A stretch of DNA of 64,000 nt from Bruticola sp004554425 (GTDB lineage: Bacteria > Vulcanimicrobiota > Xenobia > Xenobiales > Xenobiaceae). This document shows, in pieces, positions 36,723 through 45,310 of the stretch. The position numbers and the translations under genes were made by a program. Within the stretch, counting starts at the first letter, position 1; every line of letters begins with the position of its first letter. Location: assembly GCA_958366945.1 (NCBI GenBank), contig CATXCY010000005.1:21038-85037 (forward strand), given 5' to 3'. Under the pieces are notes generated by a model, which was not told the origin of the DNA, ran no database searches, and was given only the letters and a program-made list of their open reading frames with translations.

Positions 36723-37586
36723 ATGGATGAAAACAAGAGTCGCTTAAACGATCAGGATTTGTCTATTGAAGAGCTAGAGGCTATCTTCTCTGGCCCTTCT
36801 TTGGCTGATTCTATCGATTCTGAGGCCGACCGAGAAGAATTGGCTCGCTTAGCTCAAAGTGTTTTAAATCAAACGGAGTCCAAAGGCGAGCCTTTACTTA
36901 AAAGCTCTTTTAATTCCGGAAAAGAGCTATCCAATGCTATAAATCCTGAAGCTAGTCACGCAACGGTTCCAGAGAAAAATTTGCCAAAAGAAATGGGCTT
37001 GTCTAATATTAAAGATAAGCATCTTGGAACTGCTTTAAGTGCTCAACTTAATCTTATGGCTTCCGGAGCTTCTGATGTCGCTGCTCGTCGTACTTCAGAA
37101 AAACAATATGAAGTTAGCACTTTTGCCGCTGCTCCGGAGAAGAAAATCGAAGTACAAGCTATTTCGACTGTACAAGAGCAAGATAATGAAAGTGCAGAGC
37201 CTGAGCCTAATTCTCCTGAAGCTTTGCGTGAGCGTATAAAAGCTTACCAAGAGCGTACACGAGAAAAGAACCTAATGGCTCAATCTTTGGGAGTAGTTTT
37301 TTCTTTTGGCTTTACCGTAGCTGCTGTTATTTTGGCTTTTTGGTGGCTAGGCCAGCGGGCTGTTGAATACAGCGGCCGTGCTTGGTTGGCTTATCCGTGC
37401 ATTATTTTTGGAGTTTTGCTGGGCTTATATTCAGGAGCATTGGTACTTAAGCCCTTCCTCAAAGGAGCGCTGCCAGTAGTTCCGCTTGCTAAAGACAAAG
37501 TCCAAAACACTAGTCAAGCTATGACCACAGCCGAAAATGGTGGCTCTAAAGCACCGTCGGTTGATGAGGGCGAGGGCCAAAAATGA
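36723..37586 (+). CDS. AtpZ-like protein with long disordered N-terminus
   Basis: 287 residues. The first 185 are acidic, Ser/Glu-rich and apparently unstructured, ending in a charged helix (LRERIKAYQERTREKN). Then come two membrane helices (about 191-213 and 221-243) in the arrangement of AtpZ/AtpI-like proteins, SLGVVFSFGFTVAAVIL and GRAWLAYPCIIFGVLLGLYSG. Such proteins are encoded ahead of F-type ATP synthases and have been linked to c-ring assembly or cation supply. The stop overlaps the next start by four bases (ATGA). Assignment is by context and topology. Confidence 0.65.
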   Translation: MDENKSRLNDQDLSIEELEAIFSGPSLADSIDSEADREELARLAQSVLNQTESKGEPLLKSSFNSGKELSNAINPEASHATVPEKNLPKEMGLSNIKDKHLGTALSAQLNLMASGASDVAARRTSEKQYEVSTFAAAPEKKIEVQAISTVQEQDNESAEPEPNSPEALRERIKAYQERTREKNLMAQSLGVVFSFGFTVAAVILAFWWLGQRAVEYSGRAWLAYPCIIFGVLLGLYSGALVLKPFLKGALPVVPLAKDKVQNTSQAMTTAENGGSKAPSVDEGEGQK

Positions 37587-37939
37587 TGGGCACTTTATCC
37601 ATACTAAACATAAAAGCTTTTGTGTGCGGATCTGCTATCGGTATTTTGCATTGGATAACTTGGTATTGGTGGTCAAATAAATTCTTTCAATCCTTGATTG
37701 ACAAGGAATTAAATAATTCCTGGGGGAAGATGGACGGCGCATTCCTCAAAACACAGTTCTTTTTACCATGGCTGGTTGTTATTGGAGGCGTGTATGGAGC
37801 TTTTAAGCTCCTTTCATTTCCCGTATTGCCCGTGTGTTTGGGCATTGTGGCTGCTGTTTCGATTGGACTTATTTTTGTGGTCTTCTTCGTTACTAAGCAG
37901 GAGCAAACCGGCTCGCGGCGGGCTAAGGAGGAAAAATAA
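37583..37939 (+). CDS. atpI: AtpI-like ATP synthase accessory membrane protein
   Basis: 118 residues, with about four hydrophobic segments and a basic tail (KQEQTGSRRAKEEK). Translation is coupled to the preceding gene by ATGA, and atpB follows after two bases. Size, topology and place match the ATP synthase subunit I family, though sequence identity is not obvious by eye. The symbol is therefore provisional. Confidence 0.6.
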   Translation: MMGTLSILNIKAFVCGSAIGILHWITWYWWSNKFFQSLIDKELNNSWGKMDGAFLKTQFFLPWLVVIGGVYGAFKLLSFPVLPVCLGIVAAVSIGLIFVVFFVTKQEQTGSRRAKEEK

Positions 37940-37941
37940 TT

Positions 37942-38958
37942 ATGGGCTGGAGTTGTTTGGGGGGAGTTGCAGCAAGCGCCTTTTTAGCCTCAGCGCCCAT
38001 TGAGGCTGTCGGATTGGCAAATCTTGGCAATCAGATCTTAATCGCTTCTACAATTTTAGTGATAGTTGCGGCTCTGGTTTTGGCTGCTATAGGACGTCGG
38101 CAGCTTGGTGTCGTTTCCACAGGTATGGGAGCTGTATTCGAGCACGTCTACGAATTTGTCAACGATATGGCCTCTTCTTTTATGGGAGAGCGTGGCGAGC
38201 GTTACACTCCTTTCGCCATGTCGATATTTTTATTCGTTCTCTTGTGCAACTGGTCTGGCCTCTTGCCTGTACCTGCCGTACTTTTTGGCGGAGAAGAGGG
38301 ACACTCTCACCTTATTTTTGAAGCTCCCACCGCTTCTTATAACACGACTTTAGCTTTGGCTATCGTTTCTTGTATTGCTTTCACTTATTATGGGCTTAAG
38401 CAAAAGATTTGCGGTGATCCTCTTCAGGAACGCCTTGAAGCTGAAAAGGCTGCTCAAAAGAAAGCTGCTCTGTCAGCTGAAGGCGATTCTAAAGAAAAAG
38501 CTATCGTGTCCCATTTTGAAGAGGGACATGGTCTGTTCGTAGGCTTTTTCGTTTGGTTGCAACACTACTTAGGGCCTGTGCCGGAATTATGGCAACAGTT
38601 TACCGGAATTATGCGTTATGTTTTGGTTCCGGCTTTGGCTGTGCTTTTCTGTGGCTTAAATATCATCGAAGAAGTTGCCCGTTTACTGTCTCTCTCTTTC
38701 CGTCTTTATGGAAATATTCACGGAGAGCATGAAGTTAAGAGCAATTTGCTCGGAGTCGGCGGAGAATTCTTCCGCTCCATTTTCGCTGCTGACGCCAGTA
38801 TGGCTGTCAAGTTTAAAGGCGCAATTTTGAGCTTCGCCATGTGGGGCGTTTCCCTCTTCGTTACTTGTATCGGTGCTTTAGCCGGTTTCATCCAGGCTTT
38901 TGTATTTTGCATCTTAACTTTATCTTATATCAGCCACTTAGTAGCTGACGAACATTAA
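37942..38958 (+). CDS. atpB: F-type ATP synthase subunit a
   Basis: Half-channel subunit of the membrane rotor-stator interface. 338 residues, longer than the usual 230-270. The essential arginine is Arg254 in LSFRLYGNIHGEH. EAPTASYNTTLALA (127-140) matches the usual PTADxNTTLALA with Ser replacing Asp. An inserted, highly charged helical loop at about 153-200 (rich in Glu, Lys, Ala) accounts for the extra length. AAGGAGG lies well placed upstream. It is first of the structural atp genes. Confidence 0.95.
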   Translation: MGWSCLGGVAASAFLASAPIEAVGLANLGNQILIASTILVIVAALVLAAIGRRQLGVVSTGMGAVFEHVYEFVNDMASSFMGERGERYTPFAMSIFLFVLLCNWSGLLPVPAVLFGGEEGHSHLIFEAPTASYNTTLALAIVSCIAFTYYGLKQKICGDPLQERLEAEKAAQKKAALSAEGDSKEKAIVSHFEEGHGLFVGFFVWLQHYLGPVPELWQQFTGIMRYVLVPALAVLFCGLNIIEEVARLLSLSFRLYGNIHGEHEVKSNLLGVGGEFFRSIFAADASMAVKFKGAILSFAMWGVSLFVTCIGALAGFIQAFVFCILTLSYISHLVADEH

Positions 38959-39162
38959 GAGTCTATAAAAAGGTAAGCTTTTAGAGACGGCACGCACTTA
39001 TGCTGCTCTTCAAACAGCAGTACAATAGAGGACGCCGCTGCTTTTTGAAAAAAATGGCGGGAATCGTAATCTTTGGGTTGCCAGTAGCGGTTTTGCTAGC
39101 GCTGGTGAAAAGTGTGCGAAGAAATTTAGGAAGTTGTCTCTAAGTTGTTTCGGAGGTAAAAA

Positions 39163-39528
39163 ATGTACTCTAAAGTTGGAAAATTGTTTGGCATTTTGTC
39201 TATGCTTGCCATGGGAGTTTTCTGCTCTATGCCCGCTTTGGCTCAGGAAGCTGCTGAGACCGCTACTGCGGCTGCTGCTACTGGCAATGAAACCTATTTC
39301 TTGAGCACCAGCGCTATTTATGCTTTGTCTGCAGCTCTCGTTCTTGGCTTAGCCACCGTCGCCGGTGGCTTAGGTCAGGCTAACGCTGCTGCCAAGGCAG
39401 TTGAAGGTGTTGCTCGTAATCCTGAAGCTTCTGGCAAGATTCAGAGCTTGTGCCTCTTGAGCTTGGCCTTCATTGAGTCTTTAAGCATTTACGCTTTAGT
39501 TATCGCTTTGTTGCTTATCAACAAGTAA
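39163..39528 (+). CDS. atpE: F-type ATP synthase subunit c with signal-peptide-like N-terminus and sodium-type site
   Basis: Forms the rotating c-ring. 121 residues instead of about 80. The first 28 look like a cleavable signal peptide ending PALA-QE, then an Ala/Thr/Glu spacer, then the two-helix hairpin. The first helix is AAALVLGLATVAGGLGQANAAAKAVEG with Gln72; the loop has ARNPEAS; the second helix has the ion carboxylate Glu105 followed by Ser106, with Tyr110. Gln, Glu-Ser and Tyr are the sodium ligands of Propionigenium/Ilyobacter c subunits; the Thr at the position after Ser is Leu here. Separated from atpB by 204 bases without a gene. Confidence 0.95.
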   Translation: MYSKVGKLFGILSMLAMGVFCSMPALAQEAAETATAAAATGNETYFLSTSAIYALSAALVLGLATVAGGLGQANAAAKAVEGVARNPEASGKIQSLCLLSLAFIESLSIYALVIALLLINK

Positions 39529-39540
39529 TCGATACTTTAG

Positions 39541-39740
39541 CCTAATCCCGCTGGAAATCTTCCATACATTTAGTTGAAGATGAAGACGGGCGTGACGAAC
39601 CTATTTCGGGAAAATACCGTGGGTCGCACGGGAATCTACGCCTGTGGAGAGAGTGTAAGCCGCTGCAGTTCCTCGGAGCTGCAGTGCTGTTTTCGCAGAA
39701 GCAGGAATCCCCCACCTAATAGGCGGGAGTGCGTTCACTT
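39541..39740. mobile_element. Relic of an IS200/IS605-type right end (tnpB 3' end plus omega-RNA-like hairpins), copy B, inside the atp operon
   Basis: Frame 39619-39657 reads VGRTGIYACGESV, the ACGE tail typical of TnpB. It is followed by a hairpin CTGCAG (39663-39668) with CTGCAG (39679-39684), inner TCC/GGA, then GCAGAAGCAGGAATC and a terminal hairpin TCCC..CCT-AAT-AGG.GGGA (about 39708-39728). This is the layout of IS605-family right ends, from which TnpB omega RNAs are made. Compensatory differences from copy A support a real RNA/DNA structure. No tnpB or tnpA remains. It fills the space between atpE and atpF and stops just before the atpF ribosome binding site. Confidence 0.7.
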
Positions 39741-39751
39741 AGGAGGTGTCG

Positions 39752-40258
39752 ATGGACATAATCCTCGCCTTGTTGAAGAATATGGGCTCTGAACCGCTAA
39801 TGATAGTGGTTCAGGTGTTCCTTTTCTACGTTTTCCATTTATTGATGAGCCAAATTCTCTATAAGCCTATGTTAGCGGCTCGCCGCGAGCGTAAGGCACA
39901 GACTGCCGATAAGGTTAGTCAGGCTCAGGAATTGAATGAAATAACGATCAAGGCTAAGACTGAATATGAAGAAAAAGTCCGTCTGGCCAGAAAAAAAGCT
40001 CTTGAACGAGTACAAGCAGCCCAGAAAGAGGCTGAAGATCTTCGTCAGGAGCGCTTAACCAAAGCTAAAGCCGAATCTGAGACTATTATCGAAAAAGCCA
40101 AGGCTTCGGTCAAAGAAGAGCGCTGTCGCGCAGAGGCCGAGCTCGATTCGGCTGTATCCAAGTTGGCTTCGGAAGCTGCTTGGCGCATACTTTCTGGTCT
40201 TACTAGCGGTCGCGAGCGTGAGCGTGTTGAAAAATTTGTAAAGGAGAGCGTAAAATGA
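39752..40258 (+). CDS. atpF: F-type ATP synthase subunit b
   Basis: Peripheral stalk. ATG 39752 with AGGAGG at 39741-39746. 168 residues. One membrane helix (about 12-30) is followed by a long charged coiled coil (KAKTEYEEKVRLARKKALER) to the C-terminus. The next gene starts within its stop codon (ATGA) and encodes a second, different b-like subunit, so the stalk is probably a b/b' heterodimer. Confidence 0.9.
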   Translation: MDIILALLKNMGSEPLMIVVQVFLFYVFHLLMSQILYKPMLAARRERKAQTADKVSQAQELNEITIKAKTEYEEKVRLARKKALERVQAAQKEAEDLRQERLTKAKAESETIIEKAKASVKEERCRAEAELDSAVSKLASEAAWRILSGLTSGRERERVEKFVKESVK

Positions 40259-40740
40259 CCAACTCATTCGATTTTTTTGCCGGTCTTTTGAGCTTTTGTA
40301 TCCTCCTTTACGGCCTTAAGTTTGTGCTTTACGATACTTTGGTGCAAGTAGCTAAAGATCGTGCCAAATCAGCTCAAGATCGCATATCCGAAGCTGAAGA
40401 TATTTTATGCCAGGCTCAAAAGCAATCCGCTGAATGGAATGCCAAGCTGCAAAATCTTCCTGTTGAGTTGGAAGAAATTGAAGCTAAAGCCAAGCTTGAT
40501 GCCGAACAAATAATCAGCGAAGGTCAAGAACATTCCGAAAAAGAGGCTGCAGCCGTTTTATCCAGTGCCCAAAACGAAGCTTCTTCTTTGCGCTCTAAAG
40601 TGCAAGACGAACTTCAGTTGCATATGGCCGACAAAATTACAGAACGTGCCGAATCTATTATTCGCGCTTCTTTAGACGAATCTGTCTCTCAGAATATAAT
40701 CGAAAATTTCTTGACAAAGATGAGGGCTGAGCATGCTTGA
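40255..40740 (+). CDS. Second F-type ATP synthase b-like subunit (b')
   Basis: 161 residues. One N-terminal membrane helix (about 8-26, LLSFCILLYGLKFVLYDTLV) precedes a coiled coil rich in Ala/Glu/Lys (SAQDRISEAEDILCQAQKQS). It is similar in plan to the preceding atpF product but not obviously close in sequence. Translation is coupled at both ends: ATGA with atpF and an eight-base overlap with atpH. Paired b genes are known from cyanobacteria and some other lineages. Confidence 0.85.
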   Translation: MTNSFDFFAGLLSFCILLYGLKFVLYDTLVQVAKDRAKSAQDRISEAEDILCQAQKQSAEWNAKLQNLPVELEEIEAKAKLDAEQIISEGQEHSEKEAAAVLSSAQNEASSLRSKVQDELQLHMADKITERAESIIRASLDESVSQNIIENFLTKMRAEHA

Positions 40741-41278
40741 TGAATCATTGGCCAAACGCTACGCCGCTGCCCTTTACGCTTCTGCTAGCGCCAAGAAGCA
40801 GCAAAGAGAACAGCTCAAAGAGCTGCGCATTATTCAAAAAGAGCTGTCCGAACATGTTCAATTGAATCAGTGTCTGGTTTCTCCGGCTGTAGCTCGTCCC
40901 GTAAAGAAAAAAATTATACAAGCTGTCTTTGCTGATAAAATTTCCGTCCGCGCTTTCAATTTTTTGTTCGTGCTTATAGATAAAGGGCGCGAAGCTTGCC
41001 TGAATGACATTATCGAGTGCTTCAAAAGACAGTTCTGTGAAGAAAATGGCATAGTTGAAGTGACTGTTGAGTCTGCTTCCGAGCTGGATATGCAACTTTG
41101 CATCTTTATTGAAACTCACCTGAACAAAATTACAGGCAAGAAGATCAAGATGCAGACAGTTGTTCGCCCTGAGCTTATCGGCGGTTTGGTCGTGAAATAC
41201 GACGGATGCCTCTACGACGGAAGCATTAAGCGCCATCTTGGCAACATTCATAGCCTTATGGCCCCTAAGCGTTCCTAA
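40733..41278 (+). CDS. atpH: F-type ATP synthase subunit delta
   Basis: Connects the b stalk to the top of F1. 181 residues, normal length. The N-terminal helical domain starts LAKRYAAALY. VSPAVARPVKKKIIQAVF is in the middle, and the conserved C-terminal RPELIGGLVVKYDGCLYDGSIKRHL matches the family's IGG..v..gd...D.S...+L end. It overlaps the b' gene by eight bases. Confidence 0.94.
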   Translation: MLDESLAKRYAAALYASASAKKQQREQLKELRIIQKELSEHVQLNQCLVSPAVARPVKKKIIQAVFADKISVRAFNFLFVLIDKGREACLNDIIECFKRQFCEENGIVEVTVESASELDMQLCIFIETHLNKITGKKIKMQTVVRPELIGGLVVKYDGCLYDGSIKRHLGNIHSLMAPKRS

Positions 41279-41311
41279 GGTTCCGCTTTTCACAACTCTT
41301 TGGAGGAAAAT

Positions 41312-42832
41312 ATGGCAATTCGTTCAGACGAAATATCTGAAATTCTGCGCCAGCAGATAGACGGGTACAATCCTGAAGTTGAAGAAACTTCATACGGAAC
41401 TGTTATCCAAGTAGGCGACAATATCGCTACAGTATATGGCCTTAAAGATGCACGCGCCGGTGAGTTGTTGCGCTTCCCTAACGGTATTTACGGTATGATT
41501 ATGAACCTCGAAGAGGATTGTATCGGCTGTATCGTCATGGGCCCTGACGATGAAATCCGCGAAGGCGATCGCGTAGAGCGTACCGATCGTATTGCCGAAG
41601 TGCCAGTAGGTGAATGCATGTTCGGTCGTGTGGTTAATGCTTTAGGGCAACCTATCGACGGTTTGGGGCCTATCGCTTCTACTGAGACACGTCCTGTTGA
41701 GTTTACTGCTCCTACCGTAATTGAGCGCCGTTCTGTAGGCGAACCCATGCAAACCGGACTTAAAGCTATTGACGCTTTGGTACCGGTGGGCCGCGGCCAG
41801 CGCGAGTTGATTATTGGTGACCGCCAGTTGGGCAAAACCGCTATCGCTGTTGACGCCATGATCAACCAAAAAGATTCTGATATTTATTGCATTTATGTAG
41901 CTATCGGTCAGAAGGCTAACTCTGTAGCTACTTTGGTGGAAACTTTAAAGCGCGAAGGCGTTATGCATAAGTGTGCTGTGGTAGTGGCTAATGCCAACGA
42001 ATCTCCTTCATTGCTTTATTTAGCTCCTTACACAGGTTGTGCTATCGGCGAGCATATGATGTACAACGGCAAGCATGTATTGATCATTTATGATGATCTT
42101 TCTAAACATGCTAAGGCTTACCGCGAAATATCTTTGCTTTTGCGTCGTCCTCCGGGGCGTGAAGCTTACCCTGGCGACGTCTTTTATTTGCATTCTCGTC
42201 TTTTGGAGAGAGCTGCTAAGCTGTCCGACGAGTTGGGCGGTGGCTCTATGACCGCTTTACCTATTATTGAAACTCAGTTAGGTGACGTCTCCGCTTATAT
42301 TCCTACAAACGTAATCTCCATTACCGACGGTCAGATCTATCTTAACTCCGACTTGTTCTATTCCGGTACTCGTCCTGCTGTAGATGTAGGCCTTTCGGTA
42401 TCTCGTGTAGGTGGCGCTGCTCAGATGAAAGCCGTTAAGCAAGTGGCCGGCCCTCTGCGTATGGACTTAGCCCAATATCACGCTTTGGCTGCCTATGCCA
42501 AGCTTAGTGCCGATGAACTTGATGCCGTCAGCCGCGCTCAGTTAGCTCGAGGCGACAGGGTTACAGCAGTTCTCAATCAGAGGCAGTATGTACCTATGAG
42601 TGCAGACTTACAGGTGGCCATTATCTTTGCCGTGACTAAGGGATACCTTGACGATATTGAATTAGTTGATGTCTCACGTTTCGAAAGTGAATTTTTGAAA
42701 TTCATGAAGGCTTCCCATAAGGATGTATTGGATGCCATTAGAGAAACTGGCAAGTTGGAAGATGCTACTTCTGATAAGCTTGTTGATGCTATCAAAGAGT
42801 TCAAACAAGGGTTCACACCTTCGGCTAAGTAG
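41312..42832 (+). CDS. atpA: F-type ATP synthase subunit alpha
   Basis: Non-catalytic nucleotide-binding subunit of F1. ATG 41312 is the start (GGAGG at 41302-41306); the open frame begins at 41300. 506 residues, full length. P-loop GDRQLGKT is at about 169-176. VPVGRGQREL, the DDLSKHAKAYREISLLLRRPPGREAYPGDVFYLHSRLLERAA region and SITDGQIYL are all canonical. Confidence 0.98.
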   Translation: MAIRSDEISEILRQQIDGYNPEVEETSYGTVIQVGDNIATVYGLKDARAGELLRFPNGIYGMIMNLEEDCIGCIVMGPDDEIREGDRVERTDRIAEVPVGECMFGRVVNALGQPIDGLGPIASTETRPVEFTAPTVIERRSVGEPMQTGLKAIDALVPVGRGQRELIIGDRQLGKTAIAVDAMINQKDSDIYCIYVAIGQKANSVATLVETLKREGVMHKCAVVVANANESPSLLYLAPYTGCAIGEHMMYNGKHVLIIYDDLSKHAKAYREISLLLRRPPGREAYPGDVFYLHSRLLERAAKLSDELGGGSMTALPIIETQLGDVSAYIPTNVISITDGQIYLNSDLFYSGTRPAVDVGLSVSRVGGAAQMKAVKQVAGPLRMDLAQYHALAAYAKLSADELDAVSRAQLARGDRVTAVLNQRQYVPMSADLQVAIIFAVTKGYLDDIELVDVSRFESEFLKFMKASHKDVLDAIRETGKLEDATSDKLVDAIKEFKQGFTPSAK

Positions 42833-42860
42833 TCGCAGTTAACTTTTTTCAAGGAGAATC

Positions 42861-43778
42861 ATGGCTAGCGACAGAGAATTAAAACAGCGTATTCGCTCCG
42901 TCAAAAGCATCGGTCAGATTACCAATGCTATGAAGATGGTGGCCAGTTCGCAAATTCGTAAAGTAGAATCTCAGGCTATTGAGGGTCGTCCTTACGCCGA
43001 TAAGCTGCGCCAGGTCATAGGTGAGCTTTCGCAGCAAATTCAAGATTCTAAGCATCCTTTGTTAGAGAGTCGTGAAGTTAAAAATATCGGCGTAATAGTT
43101 GTTGGTGCCGATAATGGTCTGTGCGGCGGCTATAATTCTAGCCTGAATAAAATTGCGCTCAAGACGCTAAGTGAGCTTCCTTTCCGTCCGGCTAAGCTTA
43201 TTTGCTTAGGAGGCAAAGCGGCTCGCGGTGTCGTCAGAGGCGGCTATAAGCCGGACAAGACCTATTTAAAATGGGAAGCCGGTTTTGACTTAGCCGCCGA
43301 GTTATCAGAAATGATAACGAAGTGGTTTTTAGAAGGCGAAGTAGATGAAGTTTGGGGAGTTTATACTAAAGCGGTAAGCACTTTAGTATGCGAACCGACT
43401 AAACAACTTCTTTTGCCTATGGCTGCTCTCAACTCTCAGGAAAAGAGCAGTGAAAAAAAAGGCTCCAATCAGAAAGCAGATTTAAGCAAAAACGAAACTG
43501 CAAAAAGTTCTAGTTTTGCCGACTATACGTTTGAGCCTGATTGCAACTCTGCTTTAGAGAAGGTTGTCCCCATGTACTTGCGGGCTATCGTTTCTCAAAT
43601 GCTTTTTGAATCTAAAACTTCCGAATTCGGTTCACGCTTAAGGGCTATGACTAACGCTACGGAAAATGCCGATAAGTTGGCTTCAGAGCTCACCTTGAAG
43701 TATTACCGTGTACGTCAGAATAATATTACTACCGAGATTATTGAGATCTCTAGCGGTGCTGAAGCGCTTAATAGCTAG
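42861..43778 (+). CDS. atpG: F-type ATP synthase subunit gamma
   Basis: Central rotating shaft. 305 residues. N-terminal helix ELKQRIRSVKSIGQITNAMKMVASSQIRK and C-terminal helix LRAMTNATENADKLASELTLKYYRVRQNNITTEIIEI are both strongly conserved. A Ser/Lys-rich insert (about 195-220) lies in the globular part where length varies in the family. AAGGAG precedes the start. Confidence 0.96.
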   Translation: MASDRELKQRIRSVKSIGQITNAMKMVASSQIRKVESQAIEGRPYADKLRQVIGELSQQIQDSKHPLLESREVKNIGVIVVGADNGLCGGYNSSLNKIALKTLSELPFRPAKLICLGGKAARGVVRGGYKPDKTYLKWEAGFDLAAELSEMITKWFLEGEVDEVWGVYTKAVSTLVCEPTKQLLLPMAALNSQEKSSEKKGSNQKADLSKNETAKSSSFADYTFEPDCNSALEKVVPMYLRAIVSQMLFESKTSEFGSRLRAMTNATENADKLASELTLKYYRVRQNNITTEIIEISSGAEALNS

Positions 43779-43831
43779 TCGGCTTTTTGTAGCATCGCGG
43801 TGGCCGAAGGTCGCCTTTGTAGGAGGAAAAT

Positions 43832-45286
43832 ATGGCACGTGGCAAGATTGTTCAGGTTGTAGGGTCTGTAGTAGACCTTGAGTTCCCTGCTGGTGAACTC
43901 CCTGAATTATACAACGCTGTACGTATTGAGCGTGAAGAATTTCGTGGACTTCGAGGTGAAGAGCTCAAGAAGCTGCCCGAGTCTCAGCGCGTTTTAGTCT
44001 TAGAAGTTATGGGCGAAAGTGGCAACAATCGCGTACGCGCTTTGGCCTTAGGTACTACCGATGGCTTGCGTCGAGGCATGGAATGTGAAGATACTGGCGC
44101 TCCCATTACTGTTCCCGTTGGTCGCGCTACCTTGGGTCGCATGTTCAATGTTTTGGGACAGCCTATCGACGCCAAACCTGATGCCCAAACTGATACTCAT
44201 TATTCCATTCACCGTCCCGCTCCGCCCTTAGCTGAGCAAATGCCTACTACTGAGGTAATGGAGACAGGTATTAAGGTTATCGACCTCCTGGAGCCTTATG
44301 CTCGAGGCGGAAAAACTGGTCTGTTTGGCGGCGCCGGCGTAGGCAAAACTGTACTTATTCAAGAGTTAATTCACAACGTAGCCAAAGGTCACGGCGGTTT
44401 CTCTGTGTTCGCTGGTGTAGGTGAAAGAACTCGTGAAGGTAACGACCTCTATCGCGAGATGGAAGCTTCTGGAGTATTGAAAAATACTACCATGGTCTTT
44501 GGGCAGATGGATGAGCCTCCGGGTGTACGTTTCCGCGTAGGTTTTACCGGCGTAACTATGGCTGAATATTTCCGTGATGTGGAAGGTCAGGATGTATTGC
44601 TCTTTATCGACAATATTTTCCGCTTCGTCTTGGCTGGTTCTGAGGTATCCGCTTTGTTAGGCCGTATGCCCAGTGCTGTAGGTTATCAGCCCACCCTTTC
44701 TACCGAAATGGGACAATTACAAGAGCGCATCACCACTACTAAAAAAGGTTCTATCACCTCAGTACAGGCCATTTACGTTCCTGCTGACGATATTACCGAC
44801 CCCGCTGTAGCCACTTCCTTTACTCACTTGGATGCTACTACAGTGCTTTCCCGTGACATTGTAGCTCAAGGTATTTATCCTGCCGTAGATCCTTTGGCCT
44901 CTACTTCTCGTTTGCTAGATCCTCGCTTCGTTGGTGATGAGCATTATCAGACCGCTCGTAAAGTACAAGAAATTTTGCAACGCTATAAGAGCTTGCAAGA
45001 TATTATTGCCATTCTCGGTGTGGAAGAACTTTCTGAAGAAGACCGCACTATCGTCTTTAGAGCTCGCCGTATACAGCGTTTCCTCTCTCAGCCTAACTTT
45101 GTGGCTGAAGCTTTTACTGGACGCAAAGGTGTTTATGTCAAGATTTCCGATACCGTTCGCTCCTTCAAAGAGCTGGTGGCCGGTCACTTGGATCATATCC
45201 CCGAGCAAGCTTTCTATATGAAAGGCGATATCGACTCTGTGCTGGCTGAAGCTGAAAGAATGAGTGCTGAAGTAGGTCTTAAGTAA
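43832..45286 (+). CDS. atpD: F-type ATP synthase subunit beta
   Basis: Catalytic subunit of F1. 484 residues. P-loop GGAGVGKT is at 166-173, GERTREGNDLY follows, and the DELSEED-like acidic loop reads VEELSEED. A short insert in the N-terminal barrel (about 36-52, EEFRGLRGEELKKLPES) is slightly unusual. GGAGG upstream of ATG 43832. Confidence 0.98.
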   Translation: MARGKIVQVVGSVVDLEFPAGELPELYNAVRIEREEFRGLRGEELKKLPESQRVLVLEVMGESGNNRVRALALGTTDGLRRGMECEDTGAPITVPVGRATLGRMFNVLGQPIDAKPDAQTDTHYSIHRPAPPLAEQMPTTEVMETGIKVIDLLEPYARGGKTGLFGGAGVGKTVLIQELIHNVAKGHGGFSVFAGVGERTREGNDLYREMEASGVLKNTTMVFGQMDEPPGVRFRVGFTGVTMAEYFRDVEGQDVLLFIDNIFRFVLAGSEVSALLGRMPSAVGYQPTLSTEMGQLQERITTTKKGSITSVQAIYVPADDITDPAVATSFTHLDATTVLSRDIVAQGIYPAVDPLASTSRLLDPRFVGDEHYQTARKVQEILQRYKSLQDIIAILGVEELSEEDRTIVFRARRIQRFLSQPNFVAEAFTGRKGVYVKISDTVRSFKELVAGHLDHIPEQAFYMKGDIDSVLAEAERMSAEVGLK

Positions 45287-45310
45287 GATCTTTTTTGGCG
45301 GGAGGCCATT

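Noticed and set aside
38959..39162. Possible small gene or riboswitch between atpB and atpE
   Set aside because: Only a weak TGCTG/CAGCA hairpin and no open frame of note.
39574..39792. 72-codon open frame crossing relic B into atpF
   Set aside because: It contains the old TnpB tail but lacks its own binding site and runs into atpF out of frame.
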